DNA of 16,617 bases from DATIJJ01 sp039936115 (GTDB lineage: Bacteria > Pseudomonadota > Gammaproteobacteria > DSM-16500): positions 1-16,617 of the forward strand of contig JBDTIZ010000118.1 in NCBI GenBank assembly GCA_039936115.1. Direction: 5' to 3'. The notes below the pieces were generated by a model. The model saw only the letters and a list, made by a program, of their open reading frames with translations, did not search any database and had not been told where the DNA came from. Positions 1-8,500 of the stretch are shown piece by piece; the first letter of the stretch is position 1; every line of letters begins with the position of its first letter. The position numbers were made by a program, and so were the translations under genes.

Positions 1-623
1 AATAGCACGCTAGAAAGTAAAGTAAGGCTATTTATACTAGTAATGTTAGGTATAAAAGACTTTATCGAAAAACTGATTTGTATAGGATTGCCATGAAGAA
101 TCCAACTTAAGCCGAGGCAGATTATAATGCCCATCGGCAATAGGGTACCTATTAAAGCACCAATGGTACTAATCCAACTTGCAGTATTTATTCCCATGCA
201 ACCTATTAGGGTGGATGCCCAAAACAAGCCTAATATGGTGAGTACCATATATTCTTTATTGTTAGCGAGTGCCGGATCAATTAAATAGGCTAATGTTGCG
301 CAAATAAAAGCGAGGATTGTGGGAAACCATGCCAGGTTATAAACCCACTGTTGCCAAATGGCAAAAAACCCACATTTTGCTCCAAATGCCTCGCGTATCC
401 ATATATAGGCTCCCCCAGTACTTGGCCAACCGGTGGCTAGCTCTGCACTTACCAATATAGTAGGGACAAAGAAAACTAATCCAATGATGATATAGAAAAA
501 GACGAGTGAGAACCCATACTCAGCACCCATGGTTAAGGTTCTCAAGCTATCTACAGAAATGATGCCGATCATAATGAGGCTAAAAAAGCTTAATGGCTTA
601 ACTGGTAGGGATTTGGCTTGCAT
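1..623 (-). CDS. APC-superfamily amino-acid permease, partial (C-terminus beyond window)
   Basis: Reading the minus strand from an ATG at 623 gives an open frame of 207 codons that leaves the window at base 1. It is strongly hydrophobic, with about six predicted membrane helices. Near residues 55-75 lies a stretch reading SAELATGWPSTGGAYIW followed by REAFG. This is the conserved Pro-x-x-Gly-Gly-x-Tyr loop region of amino-acid/polyamine/organocation transporters, closest in style to the glutamate:GABA antiporter (GadC) group. Such proteins are inner-membrane transporters that take up or exchange amino acids. About half to 60% of a typical 450-500-residue family member is visible, and the visible part is unbroken. 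The ribosome site is weak (AGAGTG about 11 bases upstream). The substrate cannot be told from the sequence. Confidence 0.88.
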   Translation of the reverse strand, partial: MQAKSLPVKPLSFFSLIMIGIISVDSLRTLTMGAEYGFSLVFFYIIIGLVFFVPTILVSAELATGWPSTGGAYIWIREAFGAKCGFFAIWQQWVYNLAWFPTILAFICATLAYLIDPALANNKEYMVLTILGLFWASTLIGCMGINTASWISTIGALIGTLLPMGIIICLGLSWILHGNPIQISFSIKSFIPNITSINSLTLLSSVL

Positions 624-827
624 ATTAATCACACTCTACATTGTTTTTACACGAATTCTTTAATTTTGGCGATTCTTATGCCATTATCAAACAGTCATAC
701 TTGAATGTTAGACAAGTTATCTCAATTTGTCCACGGAACTAGTTCTTAAATTAATTAACTTTAACTAAATGAGGTGCAATAGCTTGCCGATAAAAATACA
801 AGCCTGACCCATCTTCCATTTATTCAC

Positions 828-855
828 TTGCTCAAGGTATTTTAGCCAGTACAAT
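828..855 (+). promoter_or_regulatory. candidate sigma-70 promoter of the small peptide/ABC transporter unit
   Basis: TTGCTC at 828-833 and TACAAT at 850-855 are separated by 16 bases. Transcription would start near 862, about 29 bases before the ATG at 891. This is by inspection only. The rest of the gap between the permease start (623) and 891 shows no further gene. It holds only a short dyad, GACAA...TTGTC at 711-729. Confidence 0.45.
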
Positions 856-890
856 TGCCTACACGATAATTTTTATAGGCGGGGGTTGAT

Positions 891-1055
891 ATGTACTTTG
901 TGATCGCTATTATTGTTGTACAAATTATATGCGCGTTAATTATGCACTCCATTGCTAAAAAACGAAATCTGAGCGAGTCTTTTTGGCTGATTATGGGATT
1001 AGTATTTGGTCCACTGGCATTGATTGCTATTCCCTTTATTAGAAATAAATCATAA
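891..1055 (+). CDS. small membrane protein, 54 aa
   Basis: This is a 54-codon frame starting with ATG at 891 behind a G-rich ribosome site (GGGGGTT, 881-887) and ending TAA at 1053-1055. The peptide has two hydrophobic helices, about residues 2-19 and 32-50, joined by a basic linker around KKRNLSESFW. The second helix carries the pattern W-x-x-x-G-x-x-F-G-P-(h)-A. That pattern is common in short bacterial inner-membrane proteins of unknown function. It lies 36 bases upstream of the ABC permease gene on the same strand and probably shares its transcript. A good ribosome site, the conserved-looking pattern and the promoter argue that it is real. No function can be assigned. Confidence 0.72.
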   Translation: MYFVIAIIVVQIICALIMHSIAKKRNLSESFWLIMGLVFGPLALIAIPFIRNKS

Positions 1056-1091
1056 GGATATTTTCAAAATCAATATCAAGATGCCACGCGA

Positions 1092-2312
1092 ATGAAAAAC
1101 CTAACTTTAATAAGTAAGCTTCTATCATACCGATTACAATGGTATCGAATACGAATGTTTGAAAAATTAATTCGATTTAAGCATGTAGTCTTAATTATTA
1201 TTGGCCTTTTTATTGCACCATTGAATTTATTCGACACGATTTTCGTGCAGCCCATCGTTAATATTGGTTATTCAGAAAATTCCAGCATTGCGCTTGTTTT
1301 TTCTTTACTAATAACGCAAGCAATATATCTAGGATGGATAGCTTTCCAAGAGGAAGCAGTAACCGCTACACGCGTGAAGAACTATTTTAATGCCTTACCT
1401 ATCTCTCCAGTTAAAAATTACATTGTTGATCTTGCAGTTTTATTTATTGCAAATAATATATTTTGGATTCCAATTATTGTAGCATTAATAAATGCGCCTT
1501 ATGCGGCAATGCACGCTACTCTAGCGCCTTATATATTCGTTATTAGAATTTTAACTCTAACGGTAAGTATTCTTGCAATTCAAATGCAGTGGATTTATCG
1601 ACAATATTTTTCTTTTGTTTTCTTGACGATTACTAATCTTTTGTTGTATCTGGGTAGCATCGTATTGAGCCAGCGGTTATCGTTACTAGTAGCTATTCTC
1701 GCTTTCGTAAGCGCATTGCTATTTAGTTTTCCGAAACAGCTAAAATTGAATATTCCCACAAGATTTTTTTCTTCACGTTCTAAATATAGTCTCGCTTTAC
1801 CAGGATATTCTCGTTTTCAATTTTTAAAGCTCACCTATAGCGTATTAATTAAAAAATACCTTGTTGAGAGTTTTGTGCGCTGCACTTTATCAATTGCTAT
1901 TTTGATATTTGGTTGCTTTGCTATTGTGCTTGGAGATTCTTTAAATGCTCAATTATGGAGCGTTGCTTTATTATCAGTTGTGGCGCTTGCTTTTAGTGGA
2001 TTTTTCCCATTGTTAAAAGAATCACGAGAGCAATATTCACTTTATTTTCGCTCGCTGCCAATAAGTCAACTTTATTGGTACATGCTTGATTGGTTGGCTA
2101 TTACGATTTTAATGTTGATTCTTGGGGGGGTATACGCTTCAACGTTAATGATATATCAAAAGATGAGTCTGTCGGAAGTTTTTTGGATAATAACATCGAG
2201 TGGTGTCTTGGTATTGCTTTTGTGCTATGTCAGAAATAGATTCCGCACATTTAATGCCTTGCTTTCTATTATTGTTACAGTAGCCTGGGTCACAATAGGT
2301 GCTTATTTATGA
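1092..2312 (+). CDS. ABC transporter membrane subunit (ABC-2-like permease)
   Basis: The 406-residue protein is almost entirely membrane-embedded. About eleven hydrophobic segments can be picked out (for example around residues 30-50, 62-84, 106-128, 145-165, 258-280, 285-310, 328-350 and 362-405), with a short basic cytoplasmic N-terminus. It ends within ATGA, so its stop overlaps the start of the ATPase gene at 2309, which implies coupled translation and a shared complex. Size and layout recall two-gene exporters such as the EcsB/EcsA type, but I see no diagnostic motif, so the family is not certain. There is an internal Met at residue 22 (1155) and the ribosome site for 1092 is weak, so the true start could be there. 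The substrate is unknown. Confidence 0.8.
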   Translation: MKNLTLISKLLSYRLQWYRIRMFEKLIRFKHVVLIIIGLFIAPLNLFDTIFVQPIVNIGYSENSSIALVFSLLITQAIYLGWIAFQEEAVTATRVKNYFNALPISPVKNYIVDLAVLFIANNIFWIPIIVALINAPYAAMHATLAPYIFVIRILTLTVSILAIQMQWIYRQYFSFVFLTITNLLLYLGSIVLSQRLSLLVAILAFVSALLFSFPKQLKLNIPTRFFSSRSKYSLALPGYSRFQFLKLTYSVLIKKYLVESFVRCTLSIAILIFGCFAIVLGDSLNAQLWSVALLSVVALAFSGFFPLLKESREQYSLYFRSLPISQLYWYMLDWLAITILMLILGGVYASTLMIYQKMSLSEVFWIITSSGVLVLLLCYVRNRFRTFNALLSIIVTVAWVTIGAYL

Positions 2313-2953
2313 ATAATATCAAATTAAAATTAGAGAACATTTCGAAGTCTTTTTTTCTTAAAAAAGTATTTGAAAATTTGTCTTATGAATTTACTCCTGG
2401 CTGTTACGCTATTGTTGGTTCAAATGGAGCAGGCAAGTCAACTTTGTTGTCAATAATGTCTGGCTCGATATCTTCTGACTCTGGTTTTATAAGCATTAAC
2501 GACATCAATCTTACTAAGCATTCAGTTAAAGCAAAAAGGCACATTTCGTATGTGACAGATGAGGTTTTGGTATATCCATTTATGACGGGCAAGGAATTAC
2601 TAAAATTTATATGTGCAGCAAAAAAATCAGAAATTTCATCTGAAACTGAAAAACTTCTTACTGGATTTAATATACATGATTTTATGCATGTTTGTTTTAG
2701 CGAGATGTCTTTAGGGACGCAAAGAAAATTTTTACTTGCTGCGTCTACTATCAGTAATCCGGATATTTATATTTTTGATGAACCAACCAATGCTATTGAA
2801 CAATCGTCTCGCGAATTTTTCATTAATTATTTGTTAGGCATTAAAGACAAGAAGATAATTATATTTTCTACTCATGATAAAGAATTGATTAATTGTTTAA
2901 ATGCTAAAGAGTTGAGACTAGAGAAACATCCTATCCATCAGCTTATTTCTTAA
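2309..2953 (+). CDS. ABC transporter ATP-binding subunit
   Basis: The 214-residue protein is a single nucleotide-binding domain that would power the permease encoded just upstream (4-base overlap). Visible motifs in order are Walker A GSNGAGKST (37-45), a signature loop SLGTQRK (134-140, in place of LSGGQ), Walker B IYIFDEP (153-159) with D-loop NAIE, and the switch histidine in STHD (H189). The Q-loop position reads YVTDEVLVYP, with Asp/Glu where a Gln is usual. This is also seen in some short export-type ATPases. The length matches compact CcmA/EcsA-like ATPases. Expected to sit on the inner face of the cytoplasmic membrane. Direction of transport (export) is inferred from the subfamily style. 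Confidence 0.93.
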   Translation: MNNIKLKLENISKSFFLKKVFENLSYEFTPGCYAIVGSNGAGKSTLLSIMSGSISSDSGFISINDINLTKHSVKAKRHISYVTDEVLVYPFMTGKELLKFICAAKKSEISSETEKLLTGFNIHDFMHVCFSEMSLGTQRKFLLAASTISNPDIYIFDEPTNAIEQSSREFFINYLLGIKDKKIIIFSTHDKELINCLNAKELRLEKHPIHQLIS

Positions 2954-2990
2954 CGCGTCTTATCAAGCTGCTGGTTTGTAAATATTCGTT

Positions 2991-3014
2991 CCAGGTATAG
3001 GTTGGGTACCTTGG
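2991..3014. terminator. candidate bidirectional terminator between convergent genes
   Basis: CCAGGTA and TACCTTGG form a 7-bp stem with one bulged base and a ~9-base loop. It sits between the end of the ABC ATPase (2953) and the end of the convergent barrel gene (3071). There is only a weak T-rich stretch on the plus side (TTAATT), so rho-independent function is uncertain. Confidence 0.3.
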
Positions 3015-3070
3015 TTAATTCGAACGTCCTTATGTCATACTGAAGTAAGCGCGAATGAAATATAGTCTTC

Positions 3071-3736
3071 TCACGCAAAATTATAAATCAAACCAAATTC
3101 CACTTGTCCTGTTTGAGGGTTGATTTTAGTTGTTTTAGTGATGACGGGGCTAACAATGACGCGCATAGATTTTCTCTGATAATTAACTTGGCTGCACTCT
3201 AACCTGACAGCTAACTTTTCTGAAATAGTTTGTTTAATACCAGCACCAAATCGAAACCCATCAAGATTAGTATCAATATTTGCTAAAGATGCATCAGATG
3301 TTGATATTTTAAAATTACTGTTTGTATAACCAAGACGAGCATAAAATAAAGTAATAGGAGAAAACAAATAGCCTGGTATAACACTAATACCGTAACTATG
3401 TTTCATCTTGTAATCCGTTGAAGAAAACGTTTGATGTACATACTCACTATTCGAAGAGTGAGAATTCACTGAACTTACATTAGCATTGAGCTCGCCCGCC
3501 AAATAAAAGCTTTTATGAATCCACCCATATCCTCCAAAGATTGAGCCAAATGTCCCCCATCCTGATAACTGGGATTTATCAATGACATTTGCATTTATTC
3601 CTTGGACGAAATGTGAATCTTTTTTAAAAGAGGCATATTCGGGACCGACTCCTGCGCCTAGATAAAATCCAGAACAAAATCCGGGAGTGGAGAATACGAA
3701 TAATAGAACAGCTGAAATTTTTGTTTTCCTTAACAT
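3071..3736 (-). CDS. outer-membrane beta-barrel protein (opacity/OmpW-like size)
   Basis: The 221-residue precursor starts with a classical signal peptide: MLRKTK, then a hydrophobic core, then TPGFCS, with cleavage expected near residues 21-23. The mature part begins FYLGAGVGPEYASF, the typical first strand of small barrels. It continues with alternating polar/hydrophobic strands and Gly-rich stretches such as GWGTFGSIFGGYGW, FRFGAGIKQTISEKLAVRLE and a final VEFGLIYNF strand. This fits an 8-stranded barrel in the outer membrane. The last residue is Ala after Phe, rather than the usual terminal Phe. The start is supported by GGAG six bases upstream of the ATG. It stands alone on the minus strand. 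No ligand or adhesive role can be read from it. Confidence 0.85.
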   Translation of the reverse strand: MLRKTKISAVLLFVFSTPGFCSGFYLGAGVGPEYASFKKDSHFVQGINANVIDKSQLSGWGTFGSIFGGYGWIHKSFYLAGELNANVSSVNSHSSNSEYVHQTFSSTDYKMKHSYGISVIPGYLFSPITLFYARLGYTNSNFKISTSDASLANIDTNLDGFRFGAGIKQTISEKLAVRLECSQVNYQRKSMRVIVSPVITKTTKINPQTGQVEFGLIYNFA

Positions 3737-3765
3737 GACTGCTCCAAAAGGGTATTTAAGCAGTC
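3737..3765 (-). promoter_or_regulatory. leader hairpin overlapping the ribosome site of the barrel gene
   Basis: GACTGCT and AGCAGTC are perfect 7-base inverted arms with a 15-base loop. In the mRNA the second arm directly abuts the ATG at 3736, and the GGAG ribosome site lies across the loop/arm border. Folding could hide the start site and so control translation. The pairing is seen; the function is inferred. Confidence 0.35.
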
Positions 3766-3839
3766 GAGTTTATCGTGATTAGGCTCAGAGGACAAGCCTC
3801 GGACGATGACGTAACTAAACTCTGCTACGCCACCGCTTT

Positions 3840-3915
3840 CGTGTCGTCTCTGTACGCAGTGAAGGATTTTAATAACCATGCTACTAGTATTCCTTCACTG
3901 CACTCAGAATGACAC
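3840..3915. repeat. REP-like imperfect inverted repeat
   Basis: Left arm 3840-3866 and right arm 3890-3915 (read in reverse complement) share GTGTC, then a CTG core, then GCAGTGAAGGA. About 21-22 of 26 positions pair around a ~23-base loop. Weaker pairing continues outward (GCCACCGC versus GGCG). The core resembles the 'tgtcat-ctga-gcagtgaagga' palindromes scattered between genes in many intracellular gammaproteobacteria and rickettsiae. It lies in a gene-free region, consistent with a non-autonomous dispersed repeat. Confidence 0.6.
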
Positions 3916-3996
3916 GGAATGGCGCTTTTTAAAAACAGAGAGGGCAAGTACAAAATGAGCTAGGTTCAACGGAGATTCTAAATTTCAATTAATTGA

Positions 3997-4571
3997 GCTA
4001 CTATCGTTACACGCAAAAACTATCTATCAAAAAATCGCGAGATAAGCTATGCCAATTTTGTACTTGACCCAACCGTTCCTGTGGCAATTTGTGTCATTGA
4101 TAAAGATAAACTGCATGAAAAATTACACGAAATACAAAAAGCAGTTAGAAGTATCATCACAGGAACTAATTAATTTGAGGAAAGTAGACGTATCGCTGTT
4201 TCAATTGATTAATGCGTATGATAAACGTACGCTGTCTTTAAAACATATTTCTGTCTACCTAATATAACTGCGGAAGTTATCGACAAATAACTCAAAAAAA
4301 ATAGCAAGCCTCATGCGCCATCAATAATGAAAAAAGTTTCCTTTGCTGAAGAAAAGAATACCCAATAGGATACTTATTGTGGATTCTCGCAGGATTTATT
4401 GCTGAAGGGATTTTCAATGATAAAAAGTAACAAGCGCTGCAATTGAAAGAAAAAATAACTCTTGGCGTGTCCGTTTTTGGGTTATTGGTGGGATATGGTC
4501 GGCGTGCTTATGCTATGCCAATGTTGTGTACGATCCCTTTTTTCTTATGCTCTATACATTATTATTTATAA
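3997..4571 (+). pseudogene. decayed small membrane protein gene
   Basis: No intact gene fills 3737-4551, but protein-like pieces lie in broken frames on the plus strand. From 3997 a 58-codon stretch includes FVLDPTVPVAICVIDKDK and LHEIQKAVRSIITGTN, then TAA at 4171. The same frame continues FEESRRIAVSID before another stop at 4210. In a second frame around 4263-4360 comes NITAEVIDK(stop)LKKNSKPHAPSIMKKV. In a third, from 4350, comes PIGYLLWILAGFIAEGIF, a stop at 4428, then ITLGVSVFGLLVGYGRR and a further hydrophobic stretch ending at 4571, just inside the 3' end of the next gene. Together these look like one former protein with a soluble N-terminal part and two or more C-terminal helices. The family is not recognised. 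The only ATG frame here (4049-4267, 72 codons) reads unnaturally and is probably not expressed. Confidence 0.5.
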
Positions 4572-5256
4572 TGTTTTGTTGTAAAATCCCTAATCTCATT
4601 GCAGCTTCAATTATATGATTTTTTCTAGTGCATTGAAATTTATGCTTTATTTTTTCAATGTAACATTCGACAGTTCTAGGAGATAATGTTAGTTGTTTAG
4701 CGATTTTTTTAGCCGTAAATCCCGCTAAAATATTTTTGAAAACGTCATATTCGCGGCGTGTAAAAAACTCTGTTGTATTGCCTATTTGGAATGTATACCT
4801 TCTGCGATGACGATCATACTGCATAATATCCGAGTTGAATTTGCATGTTAGGCCGGTGATGTCTATAAAAGAGATGGCGACACCGATTAAAATGTTTGAA
4901 TTATTTCTTAATTGGTTCTTAGTAGTGAGAATTTGAATTGTCTTATCAGTATGTGGTTGTATCTCACGTGCGTTTAGTAAAGTGCCGCCATTCAGCACAC
5001 GAGTGTCACCCGCTCGATACATATGAGCCACTTCATCAGTAAATAAATCGTGATCAGTTTTTCCGACTATTTGCTTTGGTGAATCGAGGCCCAAACCACA
5101 GGCTACTTTTTCATTGCAATAAATATATTTTAAATTCTTATCTTTAGCTGCCAAATAGACACTGGCCGATTTGACAATATCTTCAAACTCAAACATAGTC
5201 TCGTCACTCACATACTTTGGTATATACAATTGCACGGATTCTATACTATTTGACAA
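4552..5256 (-). CDS. PAS-LuxR transcriptional regulator
   Basis: The 234-residue protein has an N-terminal PAS-like sensor (about 23-135; KYIYCNEKVACGLGLDSP followed by the GKTDHDLF motif typical of PAS). It ends in a LuxR/FixJ-type DNA-binding domain (165-224: FTRREYDVFKNILAG, then TAKKIAKQLTLSPRTVECYIEK). It should bind DNA as a dimer in response to a small molecule or cofactor; the ligand is unknown. This architecture is expanded in Legionella, Berkiella and Coxiella relatives. The first codon on this reading is TTG at 5256, with no good ribosome site. The next in-frame ATG is residue 21 (5196), but the residues before it read like normal coding sequence, so the start is open. It follows the giant ankyrin gene on the same strand after 335 bases. 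Confidence 0.9.
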   Translation of the reverse strand: MSNSIESVQLYIPKYVSDETMFEFEDIVKSASVYLAAKDKNLKYIYCNEKVACGLGLDSPKQIVGKTDHDLFTDEVAHMYRAGDTRVLNGGTLLNAREIQPHTDKTIQILTTKNQLRNNSNILIGVAISFIDITGLTCKFNSDIMQYDRHRRRYTFQIGNTTEFFTRREYDVFKNILAGFTAKKIAKQLTLSPRTVECYIEKIKHKFQCTRKNHIIEAAMRLGILQQNIINNNV

Positions 5257-5591
5257 TAGAGTGCACTGAATATACTGCCTTGCAGTCCTTGATATCGCTA
5301 CGGATATTTGACCAATCGATCGTGGGCGAGTGGATTTTTAGACAAAAGTCCAAAAAAATTAACGAGGTAGCATACATTTTGTATCATTTTAAATAGTAAC
5401 AAATATTTTAAACAACTACGGCGCAAATTTATAGTGGCATTATTATCTAATTTTTTCTCTGCGGGTATTTTCTTTGTTGCACGATACAAAGTTAACCAGC
5501 GGTATCCATAATATTTTTCAATTTGTTAGTATAAAATTTTTTCTGTTTTAATGTCTCCCGACTTAAAAATTATAAGAATAAACTGCTATTT
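5257..5591. other. intergenic region upstream of the PAS-LuxR gene
   Basis: No convincing gene is seen. On the minus strand TATATT near 5270 could be a -10 box for the regulator, but no matching -35 is clear. A short dyad CTGCCTTGCAG lies at 5276-5286. A single half-site TACGGATAT at 5299-5307 matches one arm of the dyads described upstream of the ankyrin gene and the HD-like gene, but it lacks the second arm and the conserved spacing. A 63-codon minus-strand frame here (5298-5489) has no protein-like pattern. Confidence 0.4.
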
Positions 5592-8500
5592 TTAAAATGA
5601 TAATTTTGATGGAACATTTGCGACAGAAGCCATTTCTTTCTTGTATTTTCTAGTGGCGACAACTAATTTGCGGCCCATTGTTTTAGCGTTAGTATTAAAA
5701 AAACTGAAGTGATCAGGGTCTTGCGTCTTAAGAGTGGCCTGCCTATCATCATTTTTTTCCTCTTTAGTCTCTTTCTTCTTAATAACAGAGAGAGCTTTCT
5801 GGGGTTCAACTGCTGTCGTCGGGATGCAGGATTTTCTTATTAAAGCGCGATATTCCGCGCACTGTATTAACATTGCTGGATCATGCAATTTATTAAGCTC
5901 CAGTTCTCTTTCTAGCAAAGAGAAACAATGATCTGCTTTTACTAAATTAATCTCATTTTCACTAGCAGAACTTGTTGGGTATTGATAATAAAACACTCCA
6001 GCAGCAAATATAAATGAGTAAGCATTTATATTTGGAGCAATCAGAAAACACTTTTCATAGCTCGCGAAAGCATCACTTTCATTAAATTTCTGACTTAATT
6101 TTGCATATTCCAGCAACAGTTTAGGATGTAGCGGGTCTATCCGTAGTGCTGCTTTGAGTTTGCATAGTGCTAACATTTCAGGGCTAATAAGCGAGATACG
6201 CTTAGTGGTTGTTTCTGATGCAAAGCGCATCGCTTCGTCCACAAAATCAAGCCGTTTTTCTCTAAGTTGTTCGAAAAGAAAAGCTTCTTTGCCGTATAAT
6301 AAGTCATGAGGCTGCTTCATGACACCTAATAATATTAAATAATTGTCTAAATAAATCCGATTTTCTGGGTCAGCTTTATGAGCTGCAAAGAACGCTTCTT
6401 TGGCCTGGTTGTAGTCTCGACAAAAATAATGCGCAATACCTATTTTATTTAATGTGGCTGCATCGCCTGGCCATTTTAAAAGAGCGTTTTGATAATTAGA
6501 CAAAGCTTCGTTATAGGATTGACTCACCAGTAATAAGTTACCTAATTTGTATGAGGAATGGATATCATGCATTTGTTTTTGGTATTCAGATATTAAGGAT
6601 TTTATATATTTTTGATCCACAGGATGTGAATAGAATTTAATAGTGGTCATTATACGGCTCAATTTGGTCATTTGCATATCCAGTGCTTGACCATACACAA
6701 TATCTAAATATTTGTTACGTGAGTAACAGGTTACGGCCAGGGTAGCGAGTGTTAAGTGAACTCTAGATAAATCACTAACGGGTAGCAAATGCCATACTAT
6801 CTCTGATCGCATTTTTGTGGACAGATTTTCGTTAAATAGGGCTTCAAGAATCGGTGTGCGATCTGCGTTAGACTTTTGCTTTGGATCAAAACCATGCTGG
6901 CGTAGTCTGATAACAATTTCTTTATGTCCGTGTAACGCTGCAAAATGTAACGCGTTATTTGATTGATTGTCGAGGCGAAAGAACCATCTGGGACAATCAG
7001 CAAGTAATGAATTAACAACTTGCTCGTGGCCACCCATCGATGCCAACATCAATGCATCTCTGCCTGCGTAGTCCAAATCTTTAAGAGAAGCAGGGTCTTG
7101 CTTTTGCAGCCATGCCATAATAATTATATATCCATTAGCTGCTGCACTCAGATAAGCAGTAGCACCCAATGCATCTCGCGGTTTACTCGCAATAAATTGG
7201 TAACGTGATTCAATAGCACGCATTGTTTCTAGCGAACCGCCAGCTCCACCTAAAAACTGTGCTTCCGCTTCTTGTCGTATTTTATTTTTAGTTTTATATG
7301 TATTCCATTCAATCCGCGCTGAGATTTTATCTGATGAATTGTCTCGCGCGAGTTGGGATAAGAAGGTGGCAGTAGTTAAATTGCCTGCTTTGCTGGCTGT
7401 CTGGGCAGGTAAATCATAGCTACTATTTGGTAGTGTAAGTTGGGTCGGATCTTTAGCTACTAGCAGTGCGGCTATGTCATTATGCCCGCCCGCTGCAGCA
7501 TGATGTAATGCATTACGATTTTGTGCATCACGCTTATCAGTCCTGGCGCCAGCAAGGAGCAGTCGGTTTACAATAGCCTTACTGCCTCTACTCGCTGCTA
7601 TCATTAATGCAGTTAGTCCCTCGTTATTCTGTGATTCAGTGGAAGCACCTTTTTTCAATAGCTTTTCTACTAGTTGGTCTTTATCATTTTCAACCGCCTT
7701 ATGTAAAAGGGTATTAGACAATGCGTCCGTTATATCGATTATTAAACGATTTTTATCAATATCGACACACAGTTTTTCTTCGTCTGCCAAGGCGGCATTA
7801 TCAACAAAATGTTTCCCGAATGACGGTGAAGTAACATAGGTAAATTGACGATTGACTAATCTTCTGATCGTTTCAGTCATAAAAATTAGGCTCAGCGCGG
7901 TATGATGAATCAATGGATCATCTTCATTTAAGATGGTTCTTATTGTCGCTACAGTCTCTGTTAGTGAAAAGTAAATGATATCTCTAAACATAGCGAAATT
8001 GTTTTTTAAGTCATCGCTATATTTACCAATCCGGTCGATTAAGGTGTAAAGGTGTGTAAAGCAATCACGTAGATCTAATACTTTTTGTAATTTGCGTGAA
8101 ACAGAAATATCTACATGTTCTTCTTTTGACTCTTGCCAGTGTCGATCTAAGAAGGGAAAAAATTCATTAGTAAATTCCTCATCAGGATGGCGGACACTTC
8201 CTTCAGCGTCGGGGTAGCGTTGGTTGCTACGATGGCGAATTTTATCCCATAGGCTTTTTTGCCCTGGCATTAAATCTTCAGGGATAGGTACTGGTAGTGA
8301 ATCTTTTACCATATCGATCGCTAATCTTAAATATTTATCATAATCTATGCCTTCGATATAATGTATGGCAAGCCAGCCAAGATACAGCTTATTGAGCTCG
8401 CGCTTACATTGTGCAAAATCCTTGATAGTGAATATCGTTGGTGTGGCAATTACGCCCGCTTCAGTTGATTTAATCCCTAATTGTTTAGCCAAACCAACAT

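Noticed and set aside
3020..3060. Full second REP-like element
   Set aside because: Only one arm can be recognised, with many differences; kept as a possible remnant under the REP finding.
4049..4267. 72-codon plus-strand frame as a real gene
   Set aside because: The neighbouring frame reads far more like protein (DPTVPVAICVIDKDK); the ATG frame is a shadow of a decayed gene.
5287..5307. Third copy of the shared dyad (TACGGATAT) before the PAS-LuxR gene
   Set aside because: Only one arm matches; the other arm and the 21-base spacing to a -10 box are missing. Single half-sites also occur inside genes (e.g. near 14770, 15604 and 6154).
5298..5489. 63-codon minus-strand frame
   Set aside because: Low-complexity, no ribosome site or protein-like pattern; probably chance in AT-rich intergenic DNA.
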